DNA from: Flavobacteriaceae bacterium
GTDB lineage: Bacteria; Bacteroidota; Bacteroidia; Flavobacteriales; Flavobacteriaceae
Reading direction: 5' to 3'
DNA: 64,000 nucleotides
Assembly: GCA_947456815.1 (NCBI GenBank)
Contig: CANGTL010000010.1
Coordinates: forward strand, 1-64,000
Below, in pieces: positions 55,053 to 63,983 of the stretch. The position numbers and the translations under genes were made by a program. The notes beneath the pieces are model-generated. The model made no database searches, was not told the DNA's origin, and worked only from the letters and a program-made list of their open reading frames with translations. The stretch's first letter is position 1; each line of letters opens with the position of its first letter.

Positions 55053-55403
55053 ATGGCTTTTGATGAATTAAAAGAACAAACTGAAGATATTCAAGAACAA
55101 GTGCATATATACCTTGAAAAGAGTGTCGCCTATTATAAATTATGGGGTTTTAAAGTTGCGATGAAGTCGACGAAGATGATTCTCAAGTTTACTTTAATTC
55201 TTCTATGTTTCAGTATGGTTATGCTTTTTTGCTCGGTGGCGGCGGCTTTTGCGATTGGTAAATCATTAGGCAGTTATGCGTTAGGATTTCTGATTGTTGC
55301 AGGAGTTTATGCAGTATTTACAGCGCTTCTATTCTTAATCAAGGACAAAATCATGGAAGGCAAAGTGATGGAGAATTTTTCAGAAATCTTTTTTAACGAT
55401 TAA
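55053..55403 (+). CDS. Phage-holin-family-like membrane protein (Phage_holin_3_6 type)
   Basis: A 116-residue protein with a helical N-terminus (about 1-40), and two membrane helices at about 44-70 and 75-103 separated by a short turn, with a charged tail. This fits the holin-like family often annotated as competence or stress proteins rather than phage lysis genes. No other phage gene is near. It lies 20 bases after the YtxH gene and 3 before the next. Confidence 0.75.
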   Translation: MAFDELKEQTEDIQEQVHIYLEKSVAYYKLWGFKVAMKSTKMILKFTLILLCFSMVMLFCSVAAAFAIGKSLGSYALGFLIVAGVYAVFTALLFLIKDKIMEGKVMENFSEIFFND

Positions 55404-55406
55404 GTC

Positions 55407-55661
55407 ATGGAAACAAAGAAATATTCCTCCTACGCTCAAATTGAAAGTGATCTGGAGATTCTAAAACTCGAGAAAGAAATCGAATATCAAAAGCTCGTTT
55501 TAAGTTTTCAAAAAACAAAGGAAAGCTTTACGCCACAGGGAATCGTAAGCAATTTTTTGAGTTCCTACAAAACGATTTTTGCTAATTCCTATATGGACGT
55601 CATCAACATAGCACTGCCCTATTTAATCAAATGGATTGTAAAAAGAAAAAGAGACGATTAA
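55407..55661 (+). CDS. Small charged protein (DUF6327-like)
   Basis: An 84-residue protein, METKKYSSYAQIESDLEIL, with a charged helical first half and a hydrophobic segment at about 60-78 (YMDVINIALPYLIKWIV) near the basic C-terminus. I recognise it as a small conserved family (I believe DUF6327) that follows YtxH and the holin-like gene in many Bacteroidota. The stop codon lies in the loop of the terminator that follows. Function unknown; probably acts with its operon partners at the membrane. Confidence 0.7.
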   Translation: METKKYSSYAQIESDLEILKLEKEIEYQKLVLSFQKTKESFTPQGIVSNFLSSYKTIFANSYMDVINIALPYLIKWIVKRKRDD

Positions 55662-55675
55662 GTCTCTTTTCTTTT
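55648..55675. terminator. Terminator between the stress operon and the band-7 gene
   Basis: AAAGAGAC pairs with GTCTCTTT around a six-base loop that contains the upstream stop codon, followed by TTTTCTTTTTT. The A-rich left side lets it serve the convergent gene as well. Confidence 0.8.
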
Positions 55676-55679
55676 TTAA

Positions 55680-56660
55680 TTATTGTTGCTCCTCTTCTTG
55701 ATTTTCATCATTCTCTTTCAGAGGTTTATTGTTTTTTAGCGGTTTATCGATCTTCATTCCTTTCTTCATCGACTCGCCTACTAAATTACTCGCTGTAAAG
55801 CTTGCCACCATATTATTCAACATATCACTTCCCGCTTGAGGAGAATTGGGTAAAAGTATTAAATTCGAATTGGTATCGGCTCCAATTGCTTGCAATGTGT
55901 CATAATGTTGTGTTACTACAATCAATGCGGAAGCTTCTTGAGAATTAATCCCAACTTTGTTCAAAACATCAACACTTTCTACTAAACCTTTAGCAATCTC
56001 GCGTCTTTGATCCGCAATACCTTGACCTTGCAAACGTTTGCTTTCTGCTTCTGCTTTGGCTTTAGCAACAATGCGGATTCTTGACGCTTCTGCTTCAAAT
56101 TCAGCCACTGTTTTCTCGCGATCAGCCGCGTTGATTCTGTTCATGGCATTTTTCACTTGAATATCCGGATCAATATCAGTGACCAAAGTATTGATAATCG
56201 TATATCCGTAAGTGGTCATCGCTTCGTTTAATTCTCTTTTGACCGCGATGGCAATGTCATCTTTTCTTTCAAAAACATCATCAAGAATTAGTTTAGGAAC
56301 TTCAGCTCTTACTACATCAAAAACATATGATGTGATTTGATCGTGAGGATATTCTAATTTATAAAACGCGTCGTAAACGGTGTCTTTTACCACCATAAAT
56401 TGCACAGAAACTTTGAGTTTAACGAAGACATTATCCTTGGTTTTCGTTTCAATAATCACATCCAATTGTTGAATTTTTAGATTGACACGACCTGCAATTC
56501 GATCAATTAAAGGAATTTTCAATTGCAAACCAGATTGCCGAATACTTAAAAACTTACCAAATCGTTCAATGATAACAGCGGTCTGCTGCTTGACGGTAAA
56601 GAAGGACGAAAAGAGAATAAATAGTCCGAAGAACAAAAAAGCCAATAAGATAGTACTCAT
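55680..56660 (-). CDS. SPFH/band-7 membrane protein (stomatin/paraslipin-like)
   Basis: A 326-residue protein. One N-terminal helix (about 2-22) precedes an SPFH domain with VKQQTAVIIERFGKFLSIRQ and SGLQLKIPLIDRIAGRVNLK, then a coiled-coil rich in Ala, Glu and Arg (about 175-235) and a short C-terminal tail. These form oligomeric scaffolds at the inner membrane. The C-terminal end is acidic and disordered. It converges on the stress operon; no NfeD-type partner is adjacent. Confidence 0.9.
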   Translation of the reverse strand: MSTILLAFLFFGLFILFSSFFTVKQQTAVIIERFGKFLSIRQSGLQLKIPLIDRIAGRVNLKIQQLDVIIETKTKDNVFVKLKVSVQFMVVKDTVYDAFYKLEYPHDQITSYVFDVVRAEVPKLILDDVFERKDDIAIAVKRELNEAMTTYGYTIINTLVTDIDPDIQVKNAMNRINAADREKTVAEFEAEASRIRIVAKAKAEAESKRLQGQGIADQRREIAKGLVESVDVLNKVGINSQEASALIVVTQHYDTLQAIGADTNSNLILLPNSPQAGSDMLNNMVASFTASNLVGESMKKGMKIDKPLKNNKPLKENDENQEEEQQ

Positions 56661-56737
56661 AATATTTGATTTAAGATTGAATTTTGCAACAAATTACAAA
56701 AAACAAACTACTTTAGCTTCGGTTATTATTAAAAGAG

Positions 56738-57397
56738 ATGAAAAAAATTCTATTATTACTACTTGCTTTGTATTGTTCAAATGCCGCCACAGCGCAATAC
56801 GGTTACCGAGACGGAAACCGCATTGGAATTTCAGCCGGCGTCACTCAACTGTCTTTATTGTCAAGTAACTTCAAAGCAAAACCAGGATTAGGATGGATTG
56901 CCGGGTTGTCTGTTAGAGGAAATTATTACAATGATTTCAGTATGATTTTCGGAATGCAATTTACAGAAAGCACTTTTTCATTAGAGACAGTGAATTCTTC
57001 CTTTAAAAAAGAAGATGTAAAATATACGCTTTCTGGAGTGCAAGTCCGATTACTGTTGAGTTATAATTTGGTTGAAGATCACATTTCCTTAGATTTTGGC
57101 CCAGTGCTACAAGCCAACGGAAAGCTAAGAATTGATAAGGAAAACAAAGAGAATTTGATTTCAGGAACCGCGTTAAAAGCAGAAGATATTGTTGATGTAA
57201 CGACCATCAACGGAAATTTGTATTTCGGTATTTCTGCAGGAGGAAAAGTCGTTCGAGCTCTTGTTTTTTACCAATATGGTTTGAATAGTATTATGAACAA
57301 ACTCAACAAAGATGATGATTTGAAAGCCTTAAATAACGGTGATAAGTTTAAAGGAAATATCGGATTGTTGAGTGGGCAATTGCTAATTAGTTTATAA
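56738..57397 (+). CDS. Outer-membrane beta-barrel protein (PorT-like porin family)
   Basis: A 219-residue protein with a signal peptide (residues 1-20, ending TAQ). The rest alternates hydrophobic and polar residues with aromatic girdles, such as GWIAGLSVRGNYYNDFSMIFGMQF and VRLLLSYNLVEDHISLDFG, giving about eight beta strands. It fits the small outer-membrane beta-barrel (porin family) type common in Bacteroidota. No specific substrate is suggested. It is divergent from the band-7 gene and convergent with gltX. Confidence 0.78.
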   Translation: MKKILLLLLALYCSNAATAQYGYRDGNRIGISAGVTQLSLLSSNFKAKPGLGWIAGLSVRGNYYNDFSMIFGMQFTESTFSLETVNSSFKKEDVKYTLSGVQVRLLLSYNLVEDHISLDFGPVLQANGKLRIDKENKENLISGTALKAEDIVDVTTINGNLYFGISAGGKVVRALVFYQYGLNSIMNKLNKDDDLKALNNGDKFKGNIGLLSGQLLISL

Positions 57398-57427
57398 AAA
57401 AAGCTCCTATTTCAGGAGCTTTTTTGT
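57396..57427. terminator. Bidirectional terminator before gltX stop
   Basis: AAGCTCCT (57401-57408) pairs with AGGAGCTT (57414-57421) around ATTTC, flanked by A and T runs. It lies between convergent genes. Confidence 0.85.
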
Positions 57428-57429
57428 TT

Positions 57430-58932
57430 TTATAATGTTGTAATGGCTTTTTTAACTCGTTTGATGGTTTCTTCTTTTCCAATCAATTCAACAATATCAA
57501 ACAAATGCGGCCCTTTGAGCGCACCAACCAAACTCAATCGAAAAGTTTGCATCACTTTTCCCATTCCGATTTCGTTTTGAGTCATCCATTCCTTTACGAT
57601 GGTTTCGATATTTAAACTACTAAAATCATCAATCGATTTTATGACTTCTATTAATTGATTCATCAATGCAGGCGTGTCTTCTTTCCAGTTTTTCGACGCT
57701 TTTTCGTCATAAGAAGTTGGCGCTTCAAAAAAGAAATCACTCATTTCCCAAAATTCCGAAACGAAGTTCGCACGTTCTTTTATTAATGAAACTATTTTTG
57801 TCACATCGAGCGCAGTCGAGATGCCTTTTTCTTTTAAAATACCTGCAAAAGAGCGGGCCAAACTTTCGTTGGATTGCTTCTGTAAATATTGATGATTGAA
57901 CCATTTGTTTTTTTCAGGATCGAACTTGGCTCCCGACTTGTGCACGCGATTCAAATCGAAGGCATTTACCAATTCATCTAATGAAAATAATTCTTTATCG
58001 GTGCCGTCATTCCAGCCTAAAAGCGCTAAGAAATTGATGACCGCTTCGGGGAAAAATCCGTTTTCTCGGTAGCCAGATGAGATGCCTTCCTCTGTTTTCC
58101 ATTCTAACGGAAATACTGGAAATCCTAATTTATCTCCATCCCGTTTGGATAATTTTCCGTTCCCAATAGGCTTTAAGATTAAAGGTAAATGCGCAAATTC
58201 AGGCGCTTCCCATCCAAAGGAACGATACAACAATACGTGCAATGGCATTGACGGTAGCCATTCTTCGCCGCGAATCACGTGAGAAGTTTCCATCAAATGA
58301 TCATCAACAATATTGGCTAAATGATAGGTTGGCATGCCATCACTTTTAAACAAAACCTTATCATCGAGCAGATTGGTTTCAAATTGGATGTCGCCCCGGA
58401 TGATGTCGTGCAAGTGTAAAGTCTCGTTGACCGGTGTCTTAAATCGAATGACAAAATCTTCACCTGCAGCAAGTCGCTTTTTGGTTTCCTCTTTTGAAAG
58501 CACCAGCGACGTGTCTAGCTTTTCTCGGTTGTGCCAATTGTATATAAAAGTCTTGCCCTGTTCTTCGTGTTGTTTTCTATGAAAGTCTAATGATTCAGCA
58601 GTATCAAACGCATAATATGCATTTCCAGAAGCAATCAATTGATCAGCGTATTGTTTGTACATCGCTTTTCTTTCACTTTGACGATAAGGACCAAATTTTT
58701 CGTTCTTTCCAACGGTTTCACTTGGTGCAATGCTTAACCAATCTAATGCTTCAAAAATGTATTGTTCCGCACCAGGAACAAAGCGGTTTTGGTCGGTATC
58801 TTCAATGCGAAGAAAGAAAATGCCATTGTGTTTTTTGGCAAATAGATAGTTGAATAGGGCAGTGCGAACGCCACCAATATGCAATGGTCCGGTTGGACTT
58901 GGAGCAAAACGAACTCTAACAGGTTTTGACAT
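57430..58932 (-). CDS. gltX: Glutamyl-tRNA synthetase
   Basis: A 500-residue class I synthetase. The HIGH motif is in FAPSPTGPLHIGGVRT near residue 9, and GKLSKRDGDKLGFP supplies the KMSKS motif. The mid-region RIEDTDQNRFVPGAEQYIF and the C-terminal anticodon-binding helices are normal. It charges tRNA-Glu. The start codon lies 19 bases from a TATCTTTG promoter element. Not linked to other translation genes here except glnS 4.5 kb away. Confidence 0.97.
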   Translation of the reverse strand: MSKPVRVRFAPSPTGPLHIGGVRTALFNYLFAKKHNGIFFLRIEDTDQNRFVPGAEQYIFEALDWLSIAPSETVGKNEKFGPYRQSERKAMYKQYADQLIASGNAYYAFDTAESLDFHRKQHEEQGKTFIYNWHNREKLDTSLVLSKEETKKRLAAGEDFVIRFKTPVNETLHLHDIIRGDIQFETNLLDDKVLFKSDGMPTYHLANIVDDHLMETSHVIRGEEWLPSMPLHVLLYRSFGWEAPEFAHLPLILKPIGNGKLSKRDGDKLGFPVFPLEWKTEEGISSGYRENGFFPEAVINFLALLGWNDGTDKELFSLDELVNAFDLNRVHKSGAKFDPEKNKWFNHQYLQKQSNESLARSFAGILKEKGISTALDVTKIVSLIKERANFVSEFWEMSDFFFEAPTSYDEKASKNWKEDTPALMNQLIEVIKSIDDFSSLNIETIVKEWMTQNEIGMGKVMQTFRLSLVGALKGPHLFDIVELIGKEETIKRVKKAITTL

Positions 58933-58950
58933 GGTCTACAAAATTTTCGG

Positions 58951-58958
58951 CAAAGATA
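58951..58958 (-). promoter_or_regulatory. Promoter -7 element for gltX
   Basis: The minus strand reads TATCTTTG, a perfect TAnnTTTG, 19 bases upstream of the gltX ATG. No -33 TTTG is seen. Confidence 0.45.
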
Positions 58959-59012
58959 GTAAATCGAAGGTTGGATTTTGAGTTAATCGATAACCTAAAA
59001 GACGGAACGTAT

Positions 59013-60041
59013 TTATCTCATTTCCGCCGGGATTCTTTTATTCATAACTGCAAACCATAAAGGAGGAACAAACGAAAGTACCATACTAGTTGGGTAGCCA
59101 AAAGGCAATTGTGGACTCACATCGTGGTATTCTAAGATTTGATATTTCTTTTGCGATTTGTAATGATGGTCGCTGTGACGTGTAAGTTCGTAGAGCATAA
59201 TACGTCCGAGAATGTGATTGGAATTCCACGAGTGTTTTTCCGAAACGCGTTCGTATCTTCCGGAATCCAAAAGATTTCTCCTTAAGCCGTAGTGCTCGAT
59301 GTAGTTGATGGTTTCGAGTAGCAAAAACCCGACAATGCCGGCTAAAGTTGCAAATAACAATCCGTTGAATCCAAACAGAAAATAGATGAGCGCTAAATAG
59401 GAAGCTTGTATGATGGTAAACCAAAACATATCGTTTTTGAAAGAAAAGAAAGCGCGATGTTCAATTTCATTGAGTTTGAGTTGAATTTTCCATGCTTTTG
59501 TATACGTTCCAGTTACAGATTGAATCCAGAAAGAATACAGGTTTTGATTGTATTTTGCAGTTGAAGGATCTTCGGGCGTAGCAACATGCATATGGTGTCC
59601 GTGATTGTGTTCGATAAAAAAATGAGTGTAGTGGCTCGGAATCAAAAGTACTTTTCCTAGCATTTTTTCGATGAAGGAAGTTCGGTGTCCGAGTTCATGT
59701 GCGACGTTAATTCCGTTTGATCCTAAAATGATTCCGAGGCTCAAGGTCATTCCGATGAGTTCAGATTGCGTCAAGGTGGATGATGTTAACTTGTGCAGCG
59801 AATACAAAAGTGCGAAGTAAACAATCGGTACGTTCAGATACAACAAAATATCAAAAAGCTTGTTTTTTAGTCTTTCTTCTTTGGTTGATTCATCGTAATT
59901 TCTAATATCTATAGGCATCAACAGCTCTAAGATTGGAATGAATACAAAGGCAAAAACCAAAGCAGCGTACATCCAAACTCCACCGTAGTATATGCCCAAT
60001 AGACCAACAAGAGGAATGCTATATGCCCATAAATATTTCAT
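59013..60041 (-). CDS. alkB: Alkane 1-monooxygenase (AlkB-type membrane hydroxylase)
   Basis: A 342-residue diiron membrane enzyme with about six helices. The histidine clusters are intact: HELGHR, HNHGHHMHVATPEDPS, NYIEHYG and RHSDHHYKSQKKYQ. The last pair matches the AlkB signature RHSDHH closely, separating it from fatty-acid desaturases. It would hydroxylate terminal carbons of alkanes or related fatty chains and needs rubredoxin and reductase, which are not encoded nearby. A promoter is not obvious. The substrate is assumed from family and could be another alkyl chain. Confidence 0.9.
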   Translation of the reverse strand: MKYLWAYSIPLVGLLGIYYGGVWMYAALVFAFVFIPILELLMPIDIRNYDESTKEERLKNKLFDILLYLNVPIVYFALLYSLHKLTSSTLTQSELIGMTLSLGIILGSNGINVAHELGHRTSFIEKMLGKVLLIPSHYTHFFIEHNHGHHMHVATPEDPSTAKYNQNLYSFWIQSVTGTYTKAWKIQLKLNEIEHRAFFSFKNDMFWFTIIQASYLALIYFLFGFNGLLFATLAGIVGFLLLETINYIEHYGLRRNLLDSGRYERVSEKHSWNSNHILGRIMLYELTRHSDHHYKSQKKYQILEYHDVSPQLPFGYPTSMVLSFVPPLWFAVMNKRIPAEMR

Positions 60042-60175
60042 AATCAGCGTAATTTTGAACTAAAATTAGTAATTCCTTTTGCCATTTCCAATGTAAAAAG
60101 TTTGCGTTTTATTTAACGTTTTCTAATTCAGATAAAATCGTACTTTTATCGGTTGTTAAAATAAAACGCTATCAC

Positions 60176-63100
60176 TTGGATTCTACTGGCATTATTTATC
60201 AAAAATTAGAAGCTTTTATCAAGAAGTACTACACGAATGAATTGATTCGCGGTATACTTTTTTTTATTGGTTTCGGTTTGCTGTATTTCCTTTTTATTCT
60301 ATTTGTGGAGTATTTTCTTTGGCTGAAACCGTTGGGAAGAACCATCTTGTTTTGGGCTTTTATTGGCGTGGAAGCATTTTTATTATTACGCTATATTTTA
60401 TTTCCGACTTTTAAGTTGTTTAAGATTCAGAAAGGTATCGACTATAATGAAGCTTCTACAATAATTGGAAATCACTTTTCAGAAGTCAGCGACAAGTTAA
60501 CTAATTTTCTTCAGTTGTCGTCACAAGGCCATCCATCGGAATTATTGTTGGCGTCAATAGATCAGAAAGCCAATTCGTTGCAACCGATTCCTTTTGGAAA
60601 CGCCATTAATTTCAACAGTAACAAAAAGTATATCCCATTAGCATTGTTGCCAGTCTTGTTTTTCTTTTTCTTTTACATTTCGGGGAATAGTGATATGATT
60701 TCACAGAGTTTGAATAGGGTAGTGCATTTTAAAAACCAATTTATTCCTCCAGCGCCATTCGAGTTTGTGGTATTAAATAAACAAATGCAAACCGAGCAGA
60801 ATAAGGATTTCACTTTGACGATACAAACAAAAGGCAAAGTGGTTCCGGAAAACGTCATGATTTTTATTGAAGGCGAAAGTTATTTTATGGAAACTGTAAA
60901 ACCAGGTGAATTTCAATATAAGTTTTCGAAACCATTAACCTCGATTCCGTTTTATGTAGAGGCCAACACGGTTACTTCTCCAGATTATCTGTTGAAAGTT
61001 ATTACAGTGCCTTCAATAGCTAATTTTGAAATGCAATTGAATTTTCCATCTTATCTAAATAGAAAAGCAGAGTTGATAAAAGGTTCAGGAAATGCAATAA
61101 TTCCAGAAGGAACAAGAGTTTTGTGGAAGATGAATACGCAAGCGACACAACGTGTGATTTGGTCTGATTTAAAAACAAATGCGCTATTTACCAAGAGTGA
61201 AAACACCTTTTCATTATCAAAATCAATATTTGAAAACACAGATTATCAAATCATTACGTCTAATGACAGGGTTGCTAATTATGAAAAGCTCAATTATCAG
61301 ATTTCTGTTATCAAAGACCAATTTCCGACGATTTCAGTAGATAATGCTCCAGATAGTTTAAAGACAGAAAAGAAGTATGTGATAGGTCAAGTGTCTGACG
61401 ATCATGGTTTATATAAATTGCATGTGGTTTATTATGAAAAAGACAAACCGCAAACGCTAAGAAAGGCGGTCTTAAACGTTAAGAAAGACGTTTATCATCA
61501 ATTCGTTTTTTCTTTCCCAAGTACATTGCCCGTGGAGCAAGGTGTTTCCTATGAGTATTATTTTGAAGTATTTGATAATGATGTAATTCACAATTACAAG
61601 AGTACAAAGTCTGCTGTTTTTTCAAATAGAATTGCTACTGATGTTGAGAAAGAAGATCAAATGTTGCAACAGCAAAACAGCAATATCAATGGCTTAGAGA
61701 AGTCTTTAAAGAATCAAGACAAGCAAATTTCCGAAATAGAAAAGCTTCAAAAATCGAATAAAGAGAAAGACAATTTAGAGTTTAAGGACCAACAAAAAGT
61801 GAACGATTTCTTAGAGCGTCAAAAGAAGCAAGATAATTTGATGAAGGAGTTTGCCGAGAAGATGAAGGACAATTTGGATAAATTCAAAACAGAGAAAAAA
61901 GATGAATTTAAAGAAGAGCTGCAAAAACGTTTGGAGAAAGCGGAAAAGGATTTAGAGAAGAACAAGAAATTGTTGGATGAACTTAAAGAATTGACCGATA
62001 AGATCAAGAATGAAGAGTTGATGATGAAGTTGGATGAGTTCAAACAAAACAGCAAGAATCAAACTAAGAATTTAGAGCAATTGGTTGAACTGACTAAGAA
62101 GTATTATGTTGAGAAGAAAGCAGAACAGTTAGCAGACAAGCTCGACAAGTTAGCTGAAAAGCAAGATAAGCTAGCTGAAAATGAAAAGGAAAATTCAGCA
62201 GAAAAGCAAAGCGAAATCAATAAGGAATTTGATAAAATCCAGGAAGATCTTAAAGACCTTGATAAGGAAAATAAGGAATTGAAGTCTCCGATTGATATTC
62301 CTAAAGATGCAGAAAAGGAGAAAAGTATTGATGAAGATTTGAAAAAAGCTTCGGAGGAATTGCAAAAAGACAAGAAAGATAAAGCCAAACCAAAGCAAAA
62401 GAGTGCGTCCAAGAAAATGAAAGAAATGTCCATGAAGATGCAACAAAGCATGGAAGGAGCTGAGATGGAGCAAATGGATGAGGATGTAAAGATGTTACGT
62501 CAAATATTAGATAATCTTTTGGCTTATTCATTCTCGCAAGAAGAAGTGATGGGGCAATTTAGAGGATTAAGAAGAGGATCACCGTCTTTTAATAAGAATC
62601 TTAAGATTCAGCAAGATTTGAAGCAGCAGTTCAAACATGTTGATGATAGCTTATTTGCAATGTCTCTAAGGAATCCTAAGATTGCTGAAGACATTACAAG
62701 AGAAATTGGAAATGTTCATTACAACATTGATAAAGCTTTGGAGAGTTTGGTTGAGGCGCAAATTCCGAAAGGACTTTCTCACCAGCAGTATTCGGTTTCT
62801 TCTGCAAACAAACTAGCTGATTTCCTGAGTGATTTATTAAACAGTATGCAAATGTCAATGTCTGGCGCTGGAATGGGTAAACCAAAGCCAGGTAAAGGTC
62901 AAGGAGAAGGCATGCAACTTCCGGACATAATTAAGAAACAGGAAGGCCTTGGTGAAAAGATGAAAGATGGAATGAAAAAAGGAGGTAAGCCGGGAGATAA
63001 ACCAGGCGAAGGACAGAAACCTGGCGAAGGCAAAAAGCCAGGAGAGGGAAATAAGCCTGGTCAAGGAGATAAAGGAAAGTCTGGTAAAGACGGAAAAAAT

Positions 63101-63562
63101 GGCGAAGGTGAAGGCGAAGGTCAAGACGGTGAAAGCGGAGAGGATGGAGAAGGTGATGCCAGAAACATCATGGAAATTTACAAAGAGCAAAAGCAACTCC
63201 GAGATGCGTTGCAAAATGAATTAGACAAGAAGGGAATGGGTGGAAGCGGACAGAATGCATTGGAACAAATGAAGCAAATTGAAAAGCAATTATTGAACAA
63301 AGGCTTTAACAATGAAACCTTGCAGAAGGCGTTAAATTTGAAATATGAATTACTGAAGTTGCAAAAAGCCATTCAAGAGCAAGGCGAAGATAAGAAGCGC
63401 CAATCTGAAACTAACAAGAAGGATTTTAATAGCACAACCAATCCTTTGCCAGCTTCGGTACAACAATATCTAAATAGTGTTGAGATTTTAAACAGACAAA
63501 GTTTACCTTTGCGCTCCAATTTTAATCAGAAAGTGCAAGAATATTTCAAAAGCAATGATTAG
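60176..63562 (+). CDS. DUF4175 family membrane protein
   Basis: A 1128-residue protein with two N-terminal helices (about 21-45 and 54-77), a third at about 152-172, a large periplasmic-looking region and very charged coiled-coils at about 490-780. A low-complexity Gly/Lys/Glu/Pro tract (about 900-990) with repeats such as KPGEGQKPGEGKKPGEGNK precedes a helical C-terminus. This is the DUF4175 layout. Function unknown. The start is TTG at 60176: no ATG exists in the frame before the first helix. A TACTTTTA -7-like element is at 60141-60148. ybeY overlaps its 3' end by 8 bases. Confidence 0.85.
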   Translation: MDSTGIIYQKLEAFIKKYYTNELIRGILFFIGFGLLYFLFILFVEYFLWLKPLGRTILFWAFIGVEAFLLLRYILFPTFKLFKIQKGIDYNEASTIIGNHFSEVSDKLTNFLQLSSQGHPSELLLASIDQKANSLQPIPFGNAINFNSNKKYIPLALLPVLFFFFFYISGNSDMISQSLNRVVHFKNQFIPPAPFEFVVLNKQMQTEQNKDFTLTIQTKGKVVPENVMIFIEGESYFMETVKPGEFQYKFSKPLTSIPFYVEANTVTSPDYLLKVITVPSIANFEMQLNFPSYLNRKAELIKGSGNAIIPEGTRVLWKMNTQATQRVIWSDLKTNALFTKSENTFSLSKSIFENTDYQIITSNDRVANYEKLNYQISVIKDQFPTISVDNAPDSLKTEKKYVIGQVSDDHGLYKLHVVYYEKDKPQTLRKAVLNVKKDVYHQFVFSFPSTLPVEQGVSYEYYFEVFDNDVIHNYKSTKSAVFSNRIATDVEKEDQMLQQQNSNINGLEKSLKNQDKQISEIEKLQKSNKEKDNLEFKDQQKVNDFLERQKKQDNLMKEFAEKMKDNLDKFKTEKKDEFKEELQKRLEKAEKDLEKNKKLLDELKELTDKIKNEELMMKLDEFKQNSKNQTKNLEQLVELTKKYYVEKKAEQLADKLDKLAEKQDKLAENEKENSAEKQSEINKEFDKIQEDLKDLDKENKELKSPIDIPKDAEKEKSIDEDLKKASEELQKDKKDKAKPKQKSASKKMKEMSMKMQQSMEGAEMEQMDEDVKMLRQILDNLLAYSFSQEEVMGQFRGLRRGSPSFNKNLKIQQDLKQQFKHVDDSLFAMSLRNPKIAEDITREIGNVHYNIDKALESLVEAQIPKGLSHQQYSVSSANKLADFLSDLLNSMQMSMSGAGMGKPKPGKGQGEGMQLPDIIKKQEGLGEKMKDGMKKGGKPGDKPGEGQKPGEGKKPGEGNKPGQGDKGKSGKDGKNGEGEGEGQDGESGEDGEGDARNIMEIYKEQKQLRDALQNELDKKGMGGSGQNALEQMKQIEKQLLNKGFNNETLQKALNLKYELLKLQKAIQEQGEDKKRQSETNKKDFNSTTNPLPASVQQYLNSVEILNRQSLPLRSNFNQKVQEYFKSND

Positions 63563-63983
63563 TTTTAATTATGAGACTTCGTTTAAGTTAGCAAAGAAAT
63601 CGGACTACTCGAAGTGGTTGTCGCTTGTTATTCAGTCTGAAGGTAAAAAAGAAGGCGATATCAATTATATCTTTTGCGACGATGATTTTTTGGTTGAAAT
63701 AAATCAGCAATATCTAAATCACGATACCTTAACAGATATTATCAGTTTTGATTATTCTGTAGGAAACGAACTACACGGCGATATTTTTATTTCGGTACAA
63801 CGTGTAAGGGAAAACGCCACTGAATTTGAGGTTTATTTTGAAGAAGAGTTGAAACGAGTGATGGTTCATGGCGTGCTGCATTATTGTGGATACAAAGATA
63901 AGTCTGCAAAAGACGAGAAGGAAATGCGTCTAAAAGAAGACGAGAAGATGAAAATGTTTCACGTGGAACAAGAGAAGATTTAA
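63555..63983 (+). CDS. ybeY: Endoribonuclease YbeY (rRNA maturation factor)
   Basis: A 142-residue zinc-dependent RNase for 16S rRNA 3'-end maturation and ribosome quality control. The signature region TLTDIISFDY is at 58-67 and the metal site is HGVLHYCGYKDK at 105-116. His105 and His109 are conserved, but the third His of the H-x3-H-x5-H motif is replaced by Asp115, which I believe is usual in this phylum. The start overlaps the DUF4175 gene. The C-terminal codons for FHVEQ are encoded by a parS-like sequence at 63955. The last 17 bases of the window hold nothing further. Confidence 0.92.
   Translation: MISFNYETSFKLAKKSDYSKWLSLVIQSEGKKEGDINYIFCDDDFLVEINQQYLNHDTLTDIISFDYSVGNELHGDIFISVQRVRENATEFEVYFEEELKRVMVHGVLHYCGYKDKSAKDEKEMRLKEDEKMKMFHVEQEKI
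63955..63970. promoter_or_regulatory. parS-like centromere site inside the ybeY 3' end
   Basis: TGTTTCACGTGGAACA is identical to the reverse complement of the Bacillus subtilis parS 16-mer TGTTCCACGTGAAACA. It is a nearly perfect palindrome around CACGTG. ParB (Spo0J) loads at such sites near the chromosome origin. It sits in the last codons of ybeY. Confidence 0.75.

Noticed and set aside
55053..55403. Holin-like gene as evidence of a prophage
   Set aside because: No capsid, tail, lysin or integrase gene is nearby, and its neighbours are a conserved stress-type pair.
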